From positions 1 through 18,770 of the forward strand of contig DANX01000121.1 in NCBI GenBank assembly GCA_002502295.1: a stretch of DNA of 18,770 nucleotides, written 5' to 3'. The notes below the pieces were generated by a model. It was not told the DNA's origin. It saw only the letters and a list, made by a program, of their open reading frames with translations, and did no database searches. This DNA is from Euryarchaeota archaeon UBA561 (GTDB lineage: Archaea > Thermoplasmatota > Poseidoniia > Poseidoniales > Poseidoniaceae). Shown piece by piece: positions 1 to 6,689 of the stretch (positions are counted from its first letter, which is position 1; each line of letters begins with the position of its first letter). A program made the translations under genes and the position numbers.

Positions 1-123
1 GGCAATGGCTTCGCCTGATTTCATGTCGATTTGTAGCCCTCGCAAAGCCACGACGTTGCCGTCTTCGGCTTTGGATTCGTAAACATGGTACAGGCCATCT
101 GCATAGAGAATCGTATCGCGCAT
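1..123 (-). CDS. ABC transporter ATP-binding protein, N-terminal fragment (cut by window edge)
   Basis: An ATG on the minus strand at 123-121 opens a frame that runs off the left edge after 41 codons. The visible peptide begins MRDTILYADGLYHVYESK and continues to ALRGLQIDMKSGEAIA, the typical first beta strands of a LolD/MacB-type ABC ATPase just before the Walker A loop (compare the LKGVDMNIEQGEMVAL stretch of the other ATPase here). The Walker A itself lies outside the window. The start codon follows the permease stop (126-128) by 2 bases, so it is almost certainly co-transcribed and probably serves the same transporter. Function is inferred from this short fragment and from context. Confidence 0.8.
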   Translation of the reverse strand, partial: MRDTILYADGLYHVYESKAEDGNVVALRGLQIDMKSGEAIA

Positions 124-125
124 CT

Positions 126-3100
126 TCACTCCCCCTTCAACACGCTGGCCAAGTCAGCCTTGAGCGCACGACGTGTCGTCACCAACAGCGCCACCACGAC
201 CGCAGCAAACACCGCCAAGGAGACCAGAATAATTTGGGTCCATGGATAGACCAGCGTGCGCTGTATTGTGGTGGTTGAACCACCGAAGATTTGGAAAATG
301 AACCCAAAGACGTCGAAGAACCCGTTAAAGGACAGAGCCAAACCGACGCCCAGGAGAATACCAAGCGCCATGGACACCATAACAATCGAGAGAATCTCAA
401 AGAGGACCAAACGGATGATTTGGTTGGGTGAGGCCCCAATGGCCTGGAGCACAGCGAGTTCTTTCTGACGTTGGCTGAGCACGAGCGAGAGGAACACGAA
501 ACTTGAGGCAATGGCGGCGACGCTCGCCACGACAAATTGCAAAGAGAGCAAGCCTGGTGTGCCGAAGATCAACCCTCCGTTGCGCTCAACTTCCTTGTGC
601 GAGCTCGCCCAATCATCGACGCTCGAGATGCGGGCGTCGGCCGACATGGTGGAACCCAACGCCTCGAGTTGTTCGCCGTCAACGCCGCTGACGTCCACAA
701 TCCACGTGGTGGAGGTGTAGTTGTTGGCTTCCTCCTCCCCGATGAAAGCACGCCATGACGATTCCCCGATGATGAGCCCGCCGTCGGCGTTTCCTACACC
801 TGGAATGTATTCGTGGACCCCCATGTAGTGCATCTCATGCGTGAACGGCGTGATGTCAAACCTGAGTTGGGAATTGGCCAGCAAGAATTCTCCCATGATG
901 GGGGTCACGTCGGCTGCAAAACCGCTCTCACAACCCGTCTGGTCTGAATTTGTTCCGTCGGGACAGGTGGTGTTGCTGAGCACCGCCATGGAGAGGTTCA
1001 TTCGACCGATGCCCGTCCCCCATGCCCCTGTAAGGTCGGCATTGACCAGGACGGTGTTCTCAAGACTGCCTTCACCGCCTAAACTGGCAATAACAGCGTT
1101 GGTCAGGTTGGCTCCCGTCAGGTCTGCTCCCGTGAGATCGGTCTCGTAGAAGAGCGATTCACTGAGGTTTGTTCCTGAGAGGTCAGTTCCTGAAAAGTCG
1201 CTTTGGGCAAAGTCGGCGAGGCTGATGTTGCGCCCGTTCAAATCTTGGTTGAGGATGGTCAGGTCGGACCAGTCGCGATGCATGTAGAAGGCGTAGGCAT
1301 CCACAATCCCTTGTGGAGAAAGGAAGCCGTTCGCAAACCCACCCTGCGTGAAATTGGCTTCCCGCTTCTCCCAAACGAAGACGACATTGGCCGATTTCCC
1401 ACTCGAATCGTCCTTCTCGAGAAGAACATCGTTGAGTTCGTTTTCATTTCCGCCGCGGTCAGACCCAGCGAGGTCAAGGGCGTAAGCAGCGTCTGGCCCG
1501 GCGGTGAACCCGCCGGCAGCATAAGCAGCAACCGCCGCCGAGGTCTCTTTCCCGGGCAGGGCTTGTTCGCTCCACCTCAGAACATCACCGTTTCCGTCCA
1601 GCAGAACGTAGGTTTGGAGCGTGTCGCCACCGTTGTTGTCGGCCAATCCTAACTCTGGCACGCTGGTGGCAAGAGGTGTTACGCTGCTGCTCGTGAATTC
1701 GTCCATGATGGCCAGCAAGGTGGTTTCATTGATGGGTTGTTCCATCGTGATTTTGAGGTCCGAACCAACGGTTGCGTCAACCGTTTTTTCGTCGACAAGT
1801 GTCCCGGTGTAGCCCTGAACGGCAGCGAGGGTAACGATGGACAATGTGAGGAGCATGATCACGGCCAAACGGTTCACCGATTCAGCAGAACCCGACCCTT
1901 TGAGCCCGCGCTTGACGTCGTTGAGCAACGGAGTACGACCAAAAATAACCTGCATGATTTGGGGGCCTCGAGCGCCGATTCGACCGAGCAGAAGAGCCCC
2001 ACCAATCCAGAGAGCAAACGGCCCGAAGATGTTGATGAGACCTTCGAGGAAGAAATTGGAAACAATTCCATCCCCGTTCCCGTTGGCTTCGAGCCATGTG
2101 TCAGCCACAGCCATCATTCCAAAGAGGAAGGCCAACCAATGAAGCCAGCGTTTTGGTTCGGCTGCTTGCGTCGTTTTGCGAACGCCTTCCTCGATTTCAA
2201 GTTCAATGAATTGGCGCGCCCGGCTTCGTCCGAAGATCAACGCCAAACCCAGCGTCGTCACGGCGGTAAAGATGGTTGCGCCAACCGAGAGCGTTGGATT
2301 CACGTCAAAGTCACCGGTTCTAAACTCCATGAAACCGACAGCAGAAAGCACGATGGGGACGGCAAACAAAGCGAGCAGGTATCCTGCGAGCCAAGCGACT
2401 GAAGACATCACAAACAACTCCAACAGAACCATTCCTTGCAGGCTCTGACCGTCAGCGCCGATGACGCGGTGGATGCTGACTTCACGGCGTCGTTGTTCGA
2501 GGGAGAGAACGAGGCCGTAAATCAGGACTGAAATTGAAAGAATGACAATTGGAATCATGATGATGTAATCAAAAATCTGAATCAAACCGAGGAAGATGTT
2601 CAGGAACGTGATGGTTCCACTGATGATATCGGTGTAGTAGAGTTCAACCTCCTCGTCGGTATAGGAACCGTCTTGCACATCTTTTCCTAGCGCCTCCAAC
2701 CATTCGGCAGCGTCAGCCGTTGAAGAGGTTGGAAGGGCTCCCCGGTCAATGGTTAACCCAAGGTACATGTGGTCGTTGTCCATCAACACACTGCGTTGAG
2801 TGTCGGTCAAGACCTCCCATGTTGAGAAAATGGGGTTAAATGGGAGGGTCGGATTGCCGAACGGCCAAGGTTCGTAAATGCCCATCACCGTGAGGTTTTC
2901 AACCGTCATTGAAATCCGGCAATACATCATTTCGTTGTTCTCGACCGTCACTTCTCCGGCGCAATTGTCGTCGGTCACGGTGCCTTCGAAAATTGTGGAT
3001 TCATCAACGACATAGGCGAACGTGAGCGAATCCAAGACATCTCCCACGCTGGCCTGGGCTTCGCTTGCAATGGTTGAGGGGAGAATGATGCCGCGGTTCT

Positions 3101-3767
3101 CGCTCATGTTTTCTGGGCTCGGCCACTCCCCAGAACCGGCGATGATGCTTGGTTTGTAGCGGTCTGCCAGTTCGCCGTCAAAGGCTTCAGGACCGTAGAA
3201 ACGGATCGCCCGTTGGTCAGAAATGGGTGGGCCGGCATCCTCCGCCTCCGGATAATCGTAGGAGACGTTTGACCAAAGCGGATTGGCATCGTCAACGATG
3301 GCCCTCATCTCAAGAGGCTGAGCCACAACGAACTCAAAGTTGAACAGCCCTCCGCTGTGGATGCCCTGTCTTCCAAGCACAAGCGTGCAGTCGTTGAACT
3401 GTGAAAAATCGTTCATCAATTCATCGCACACCTCAACCATGGTCGAGGTGTTGTTGGACCAACCACTCACGTTTTCAACCGGCGTCCGAGCGTACTCAAT
3501 CTTAGCATCGATGGGTTCTGACTTGAGGGATTCCTCAAAGAAAAGTTGGGATAAACCGACCCCGTAGGCCAACACCGTCGTGATGACGAGTGAAGCCAAG
3601 AAAACCCCGGCGATGACCGCCAGGCCGCGTTCCTTCCCCCGCCATGCTCCTTGACCGGCCAACCGCAGACGGCTAGGAAGCTCCGATACACGGTGCGTGA
3701 TGCGACGGAGGCGAGAGCGCCCTATGGAAAAATCGGCGTCCGTTAAACCGTCTTGACGCTCACTCAT
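126..3767 (-). CDS. Large double-FtsX (MacB/LolC-like) ABC permease with inserted pentapeptide repeats
   Basis: This 1213-residue membrane protein is about twice the size of a usual MacB or LolC/E permease. Transmembrane stretches are seen near residues 48-72, 385-425, 446-478, 492-513, 543-556, 575-595, 634-652, 1073-1098, 1118-1147 and 1176-1197. FtsX-type cytoplasmic loops follow helices twice: QRRREVSIHRVIGADGQSL at about 425-443 and QRQKELAVLQAIGASPNQI at about 1099-1117, indicating two fused FtsX units. Large outside domains occupy about 75-385 and 655-1070. The second contains a pentapeptide-repeat block (about 836-930) followed by a small CPDGTNSDQTGC loop. The start overlaps the upstream ATPase stop by ATGA. 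By family, such permeases use ATP hydrolysis for mechanical work on lipoproteins, lipids or peptides, or for efflux. The substrate here is unknown. Many N-x-S/T sequons lie in the outside domains, compatible with archaeal glycosylation. Confidence 0.9.
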   Translation of the reverse strand: MSERQDGLTDADFSIGRSRLRRITHRVSELPSRLRLAGQGAWRGKERGLAVIAGVFLASLVITTVLAYGVGLSQLFFEESLKSEPIDAKIEYARTPVENVSGWSNNTSTMVEVCDELMNDFSQFNDCTLVLGRQGIHSGGLFNFEFVVAQPLEMRAIVDDANPLWSNVSYDYPEAEDAGPPISDQRAIRFYGPEAFDGELADRYKPSIIAGSGEWPSPENMSENRGIILPSTIASEAQASVGDVLDSLTFAYVVDESTIFEGTVTDDNCAGEVTVENNEMMYCRISMTVENLTVMGIYEPWPFGNPTLPFNPIFSTWEVLTDTQRSVLMDNDHMYLGLTIDRGALPTSSTADAAEWLEALGKDVQDGSYTDEEVELYYTDIISGTITFLNIFLGLIQIFDYIIMIPIVILSISVLIYGLVLSLEQRRREVSIHRVIGADGQSLQGMVLLELFVMSSVAWLAGYLLALFAVPIVLSAVGFMEFRTGDFDVNPTLSVGATIFTAVTTLGLALIFGRSRARQFIELEIEEGVRKTTQAAEPKRWLHWLAFLFGMMAVADTWLEANGNGDGIVSNFFLEGLINIFGPFALWIGGALLLGRIGARGPQIMQVIFGRTPLLNDVKRGLKGSGSAESVNRLAVIMLLTLSIVTLAAVQGYTGTLVDEKTVDATVGSDLKITMEQPINETTLLAIMDEFTSSSVTPLATSVPELGLADNNGGDTLQTYVLLDGNGDVLRWSEQALPGKETSAAVAAYAAGGFTAGPDAAYALDLAGSDRGGNENELNDVLLEKDDSSGKSANVVFVWEKREANFTQGGFANGFLSPQGIVDAYAFYMHRDWSDLTILNQDLNGRNISLADFAQSDFSGTDLSGTNLSESLFYETDLTGADLTGANLTNAVIASLGGEGSLENTVLVNADLTGAWGTGIGRMNLSMAVLSNTTCPDGTNSDQTGCESGFAADVTPIMGEFLLANSQLRFDITPFTHEMHYMGVHEYIPGVGNADGGLIIGESSWRAFIGEEEANNYTSTTWIVDVSGVDGEQLEALGSTMSADARISSVDDWASSHKEVERNGGLIFGTPGLLSLQFVVASVAAIASSFVFLSLVLSQRQKELAVLQAIGASPNQIIRLVLFEILSIVMVSMALGILLGVGLALSFNGFFDVFGFIFQIFGGSTTTIQRTLVYPWTQIILVSLAVFAAVVVALLVTTRRALKADLASVLKGE
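978..1262 (-). repeat. Pentapeptide-repeat coding block inside the permease
   Basis: Residues about 836-930 of the permease contain tandem A(D/N)LxX-like units such as ADFAQ, SDFSG, TDLSG, TNLSE, TDLTG, ADLTG, ANLTN and, after a short break, ADLTG. In known pentapeptide-repeat proteins these units form a right-handed quadrilateral beta helix. The block ends in a cysteine pair (about C935 and C946) around a CPDGTNSD loop. It lies in the second predicted outside domain. The repeat is at protein level, and the DNA is not perfectly repeated. Confidence 0.85.
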
Positions 3768-4489
3768 TCTTCTTCATCTCCCTGGTTTTCGTCAAGACCC
3801 CAGGCCGAACGGATGTCTGAAGCTTCGGTACGTCCATCGTTGAGCAACAACATTCGGTCAGCGTTTGAAGCCAAGTCCGGGTCGTGGGTGACCATGAGAA
3901 TTGAGATCGGATGTTCATCGTCGTGGCAGAGTTCTTTGAACAGCGCCATCACTTCTTTCCCGCTGGCAATGTCAAGGTTCCCTGTGGGTTCGTCAGCAAG
4001 AAGGACAGGGCGGTTTCCCGCAATGGCTCGTGCGATGGCCACGCGTTGTTGTTGACCACCGGAAAGCTGGTCGGGAATGAAATTCATGCGGTCTCCAAGA
4101 CCGACTTTTTCCAACGCCACTTTGGCTGCATGCTCAGCCTCAGTGGCGTTCATGCCCGACAGTTCAAGCGCCATGGCCACGTTGTCAACCGCCGTAAGAT
4201 TGTCCAGCAAATGGAAGTCTTGAAAAATCCATCCAACCAGTTCACGACGGACATCAACCACGTTTGAAGGCCCGCGGAGACCGTAAGTGCGCTTACCGAG
4301 AGTGATGCTTCCCTGATCGCCTGCCAGAAGGCCACCGATGATGTTCAACAACGTGGATTTACCAGAGCCTGAGGGCCCCATCAAGGCGACCATTTCGCCT
4401 TGCTCGATGTTCATGTCCACTCCCTTGAGGACGTGGAGTTTGTTGGAGCCCGAACCAAAGGCCTTAGTGAGTCCTTGAACTGATAACAT
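3764..4489 (-). CDS. ABC transporter ATP-binding protein (LolD/MacB family)
   Basis: A complete 241-residue ATPase of normal family length. It has Walker A GPSGSGKST at 38-46, the Q-loop glutamine at 90 (GWIFQDF), signature LSGGQQQR at 142-149, Walker B PVLLADEP at 161-168 with catalytic Glu167, the D-loop NLD after it, and the H-loop His202 in VTHD. All catalytic parts are present. It would hydrolyse ATP at the cytoplasmic face to drive the FtsX-type permease encoded next. The stop overlaps the permease start as ATGA, so translation is probably coupled. The start is preceded by AAGGTG at a short spacing. It heads an operon ATPase-permease-ATPase. Substrate is not readable from the sequence. 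Confidence 0.95.
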   Translation of the reverse strand: MLSVQGLTKAFGSGSNKLHVLKGVDMNIEQGEMVALMGPSGSGKSTLLNIIGGLLAGDQGSITLGKRTYGLRGPSNVVDVRRELVGWIFQDFHLLDNLTAVDNVAMALELSGMNATEAEHAAKVALEKVGLGDRMNFIPDQLSGGQQQRVAIARAIAGNRPVLLADEPTGNLDIASGKEVMALFKELCHDDEHPISILMVTHDPDLASNADRMLLLNDGRTEASDIRSAWGLDENQGDEEE

Positions 4490-4507
4490 CTCGGCACCTT
4501 TAGTATC

Positions 4508-4531
4508 ACATCACCGAGAAGTGATATATCA
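4508..4531 (-). promoter_or_regulatory. Probable TATA box and overlapping inverted repeat ahead of the ABC operon
   Basis: A 10-base palindrome TGATATATCA at 4522-4531 is a good archaeal TATA-like element on the minus strand, 33-42 bases before the ABC ATPase start at 4489. Immediately downstream of it, ATCAC-N6-GTGAT at 4510-4525 forms an inverted repeat that would sit between TATA box and transcription start, a usual place for an archaeal repressor. Transcription would begin near 4500, leaving room for the AAGGTG ribosome site. Position and shape are seen; the role is inferred. Confidence 0.45.
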
Positions 4532-4608
4532 ACTGATGTTTGGACAACCCATTGATGCTCGTTTCGTCAAACATTTCTTACGCTTTCCTGTTTGCCAAAA
4601 AACATGCG

Positions 4609-4616
4609 AAGGGGAG
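4609..4616 (+). promoter_or_regulatory. Ribosome binding site deciding the start at 4622
   Basis: AAGGGGAG lies 5 bases before the ATG at 4622. The upstream in-frame starts (TTG at 4592, ATG at 4604) have no comparable purine-rich motif, so 4622 is preferred. Confidence 0.6.
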
Positions 4617-4621
4617 CCGTC

Positions 4622-5101
4622 ATGCGAGATAAGCCGCCGGCTGAGGATGAAGGACTCGTCCGCCAAGAAACCCCTAGGGCAGCCGCCCTCGGCATTGGCG
4701 TTTTCCTAACGGCGTTTGGTGGCGTGTTTGGCGGTTTCCCGCTGTGGGGGCTCATCATGATCTTGCAGGAGGGATATAGCATGGGCGAGATGCTCTTCCC
4801 CTTCGCTATCTTCGGTCTGTTCATTCTTGTTGGTGGCGGGATTCTCTCTCTCGGACTCAAGAGCCTGGCCGCCGGCATCACCGGCAAGGGGCTTGTGTTC
4901 TACGTACCCGAGGAGCAACTGCACAACGAGTTGGCAGTTGACCTCAGCCCACAATACATCAGTGAGGAAGAATTGTTGGAGCAAATTCACGGAACAAAAG
5001 CGACTGGAGAGCAGACCAGCGCCACCACGGGTGAGCGTTCTGCACCATCCGCATCGGGAGGATTCTGGGGCGAACTCAACGCTGTTGACGATGAGGTTTG
5101 A
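4622..5101 (+). CDS. Small two-helix membrane protein of unknown function
   Basis: A 159-residue protein that I do not recognise. From the preferred ATG, a charged N-terminus (about 1-19) is followed by two hydrophobic stretches, about 20-47 (glycine-rich, AALGIGVFLTAFGGVFGG) and about 57-80 (FPFAIFGLFILVGGGILSL). After these comes a soluble acidic C-terminal tail rich in E, S and T (about 90-159). A longer form from TTG 4592 or ATG 4604 is possible but lacks a ribosome site. The gene diverges from the ABC operon and converges with the AlkB-like gene, with only 4 bases between the two stops. Coding is supported by the hydrophobic pattern and the ribosome site. No enzymatic motif is visible. 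Confidence 0.75.
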   Translation: MRDKPPAEDEGLVRQETPRAAALGIGVFLTAFGGVFGGFPLWGLIMILQEGYSMGEMLFPFAIFGLFILVGGGILSLGLKSLAAGITGKGLVFYVPEEQLHNELAVDLSPQYISEEELLEQIHGTKATGEQTSATTGERSAPSASGGFWGELNAVDDEV

Positions 5102-5105
5102 TGCT

Positions 5106-6083
5106 TCAGGCGGGTAAACCTGCAATTTTTGCCTGCTTTCGCAACAGGTGTCCAAACAACGGCGGGATCAACGCCACCCAGAACATGCCGTAATATCCCA
5201 ACGGAAGTTGCGGTGCTTCGTCTCGGACCTCTAGCCGCTGGTAAGGTATGCTGGCTTTGAGGTGATGTGCGGGGTGAAGAGGCAGTTCCATCAACGTCCA
5301 ACGGGACAGGCGGTGACGACTTTCCCATGCGTGGGTAGCGTTTGGTCGCTCATCATCACCTCGTCGTAGACCATGGTGCTGCAGGTAATTGACGAATTCA
5401 AGCAGGTAAATCGCCACAGCGGCTTGGGCGACGTAAGCGACCAAGAAAGGCCAGCCGACCAACGCCAAACCTGTGAGAAAGAGAGCTTCAACCGCCAACG
5501 CTCGTCGTGTGTCAACGGGACGAGCACGGAACGCACCTTTCACTTGCCGCGGGACGGTCTGCAGAACATGATGGTACACGCTGCGCCCCCATGGTGAAGA
5601 CGTGGGGTCAACATCCCGTGCCCAATGCCGATGGTGCGTGTGGTTGTGCTCAGTGGTAAAATGCAAATACAGGACAGAGAACAAAGACAAGCGGGCCGTC
5701 CACCAACTCTTCGAACGTGGGCGCCGATGGCCCAGTTCATGGGCGGCTACAATGCCAGAAGCACCGTTGCTTAAACCGGCAGAGGCAGCCCCTAGCCCGA
5801 CCAATAACGTCCAACCGTCAACGCTGACACGCCACAATAACACGCACACCATCAGCGGAACGAGCACCGCATGAAGATGAACGATGACGTCATGAGCGCG
5901 CCCTTCCTGAAGTGGTTCGGTTGAGTCGGATTGACCCAGCGCTACTTCGATGATTGGGTAGACACCGAGAAAGAGGATCAGCGGGAGAGCCATCCACTGG
6001 CTGCCAAGAATGAGGCAAGCCATGGTGAGCAAGGGCGTGAGGAGGCCCCAAAGATGGGGCACCCACGACCATCGACTGCTCAT
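5106..6083 (-). CDS. AlkB-like membrane di-iron monooxygenase / hydroxylase
   Basis: A 325-residue integral membrane protein with the histidine boxes of the alkane hydroxylase and xylene monooxygenase branch of the fatty acid desaturase superfamily. Box 1 is HELGH at 115-119, box 2 is HFTTEHNHTHH at 141-151, the NYLQHHG motif is at 232-238 (compare NYxEHYG) and the last box is LHPAHH at 269-274 (compare LQRHSxHH). It is followed by YQRL...APQLPLGYYGM, also typical of AlkB. Hydrophobic helices occur near 10-48, 66-86, 91-113 and 198-230. Family members bind two irons and use O2 and rubredoxin electrons to hydroxylate alkyl or terpenoid chains. The substrate here is unknown, and no rubredoxin gene is in the window. 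The upstream frame closes at once, so the ATG at 6083 is the only start. It is the third gene of a run with two tiny genes 37 bases upstream. Confidence 0.88.
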   Translation of the reverse strand: MSSRWSWVPHLWGLLTPLLTMACLILGSQWMALPLILFLGVYPIIEVALGQSDSTEPLQEGRAHDVIVHLHAVLVPLMVCVLLWRVSVDGWTLLVGLGAASAGLSNGASGIVAAHELGHRRPRSKSWWTARLSLFSVLYLHFTTEHNHTHHRHWARDVDPTSSPWGRSVYHHVLQTVPRQVKGAFRARPVDTRRALAVEALFLTGLALVGWPFLVAYVAQAAVAIYLLEFVNYLQHHGLRRGDDERPNATHAWESRHRLSRWTLMELPLHPAHHLKASIPYQRLEVRDEAPQLPLGYYGMFWVALIPPLFGHLLRKQAKIAGLPA

Positions 6084-6120
6084 GGGCCTTGATGGCCGCT
6101 ATGCCTTGTAAAGGGTGGCT

Positions 6121-6240
6121 TTAATCGACACCAAACCATGCTCGAATTCGCTCTGAAAAGCTTGTTCGGGCGAAGATACCGTTGCGGGTGACCTGGGCGT
6201 TCATTGTTTCATCCACGTAGCGTTCGAGGTAAGCGTCCAT
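6121..6240 (-). CDS. Very small protein, second of a tandem related pair (39 aa)
   Basis: This short frame encodes 39 residues starting MDAYLERYVDETMN and ending in WFGVD. Its ATG (6240-6238) directly abuts the TGA of the preceding small gene (6243-6241). A perfect AGGAGG sits 9 bases upstream at 6250-6255, inside the last codons of that gene. The protein aligns without gaps to the first 25 residues of the upstream small protein with 10 identities (pattern MDxxLExY...RNG(I/V)FxR), then both have SF and R one position shifted. Such similarity at the protein level together with strong ribosome sites argues for two genuine genes. There is no cysteine, no membrane helix and no recognised domain. 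Function unknown; it may act with the AlkB-like enzyme that follows after 37 bases. Confidence 0.68.
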   Translation of the reverse strand: MDAYLERYVDETMNAQVTRNGIFARTSFSERIRAWFGVD

Positions 6241-6405
6241 TCAAATCGTCCTCCTGGATTGGATGGCTCCACGACGATCGACGCCGGCGCGGTAGAAGGC
6301 AACAGCGGACATCCAGCGATGCCAGAAGGACCGACGGAATACCCCGTTTCGGTAGGTAAAGTTCGATACAGCTTGCTCGGTGTAGGTTTCAAGTTCCTGG
6401 TCCAT
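6241..6405 (-). CDS. Very small basic protein, first of a tandem related pair (54 aa)
   Basis: This frame encodes 54 residues, starting MDQELETYTEQAVSNF, with the shared RNGVFRR core at 19-25 and an arginine-rich tail. The ATG at 6405 is preceded by CAGGAGAG (6410-6417) with 4 bases between, and by a TATA-like element 50-60 bases upstream. The stop is directly followed by the ATG of the paired small gene. The two consecutive AGG arginine codons near its end double as the ribosome site for that gene. It has several tryptophan and phenylalanine residues (FWHRW at 27-31), no cysteine and no clear membrane helix. I do not recognise the family. The arrangement suggests an operon of small gene, small gene, AlkB-like oxygenase. 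Confidence 0.68.
   Translation of the reverse strand: MDQELETYTEQAVSNFTYRNGVFRRSFWHRWMSAVAFYRAGVDRRGAIQSRRTI
6250..6255 (-). promoter_or_regulatory. Strong ribosome binding site AGGAGG for the 39-aa gene
   Basis: A perfect AGGAGG is formed by two adjacent AGG codons of the 54-aa gene and lies 9 bases before the ATG at 6240. It is a main reason to accept the 39-codon frame as a gene. Confidence 0.65.
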
Positions 6406-6409
6406 GTTT

Positions 6410-6417
6410 CTCTCCTG
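6410..6417 (-). promoter_or_regulatory. Ribosome binding site for the 54-aa gene
   Basis: CAGGAGAG is placed 4 bases before the ATG at 6405 on the minus strand. It supports translation of this very short frame. Confidence 0.6.
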
Positions 6418-6455
6418 AAAGGGTTGCTTCTTTCATGTAATTATCTGTTATCGGA

Positions 6456-6465
6456 CCTATATGAA
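6456..6465 (-). promoter_or_regulatory. Candidate TATA box for the small-gene / AlkB-like operon
   Basis: The minus strand reads TTCATATAGG here, 50-60 bases before the ATG at 6405. Transcription would start near 6434 and leave a leader of roughly 30 bases holding the CAGGAGAG ribosome site. This is a prediction by position and composition only. Confidence 0.4.
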
Positions 6466-6482
6466 ACTCCGGTAAAAATGCC

Positions 6483-6523
6483 AACACATAGGTGTTAAAA
6501 TCAAATTAGGTGTTTTAAAACAC
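6483..6523. promoter_or_regulatory. Palindrome-rich probable operator between the AlkB-like operon and taw1
   Basis: Two inverted repeats lie close together. AACAC-N4-GTGTT occupies 6483-6496, and the perfect 14-base palindrome GTGTTTTAAAACAC occupies 6510-6523. They also share the direct repeat TAGGTGTT at 6489-6496 and 6507-6514, exactly 18 bases apart. The segment is AT-rich and lies about 20-65 bases upstream of the TATA candidate of the small-gene operon, in the divergent region shared with taw1. This pattern suggests a dimeric regulator binding two sites; the TTTTAAAA core could itself be a plus-strand TATA box. Regulator and ligand are unknown. Confidence 0.5.
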
Positions 6524-6675
6524 ATCAAAATTCAGAGTCCGTGCCGCAAGGACAGCGTCCATGGATTGTTCGCCACCAGACCCACGGGACCAGCGAGTCT
6601 TTCATATCGTGTAAGGCGAACCGGCAGGTACCCGAGCCACTCCCAACTGGCCCAGCCGACCGTGGACCATGGCTC
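6524..6675. other. Intergenic / possible leader upstream of taw1
   Basis: No tRNA, box C/D or H/ACA motif, and no convincing short gene was recognised here. If transcription of taw1 begins at a TATA box within 6511-6520, this would be a 5' leader of about 145 bases. Frames crossing it in other registers continue as shadows of taw1. Confidence 0.3.
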
Positions 6676-6681
6676 GAGGAG
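6676..6681 (+). promoter_or_regulatory. Ribosome binding site deciding the taw1 start at 6690
   Basis: GAGGAG lies 8 bases before the ATG at 6690. The earlier in-frame ATG at 6669 lacks such a motif, so the shorter form is preferred. Confidence 0.55.
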
Positions 6682-6689
6682 TGAGCCCG

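Noticed and set aside
1737..2402. 221-codon plus-strand frame antisense to the permease
   Set aside because: It lies entirely inside the well-supported permease gene and its peptide has no domain-like or hydrophobic pattern. It is a shadow frame.
6201..6392. 63-codon minus-strand frame covering the two small genes in another register
   Set aside because: It has no ribosome site and competes with the paired short frames, which have strong ribosome sites and mutual similarity.
6541..6668. Possible tRNA or small RNA upstream of taw1 (TTCG-containing segments)
   Set aside because: No acceptor stem or consistent D, anticodon and T arms could be drawn, and no box C/D or H/ACA signals were found.
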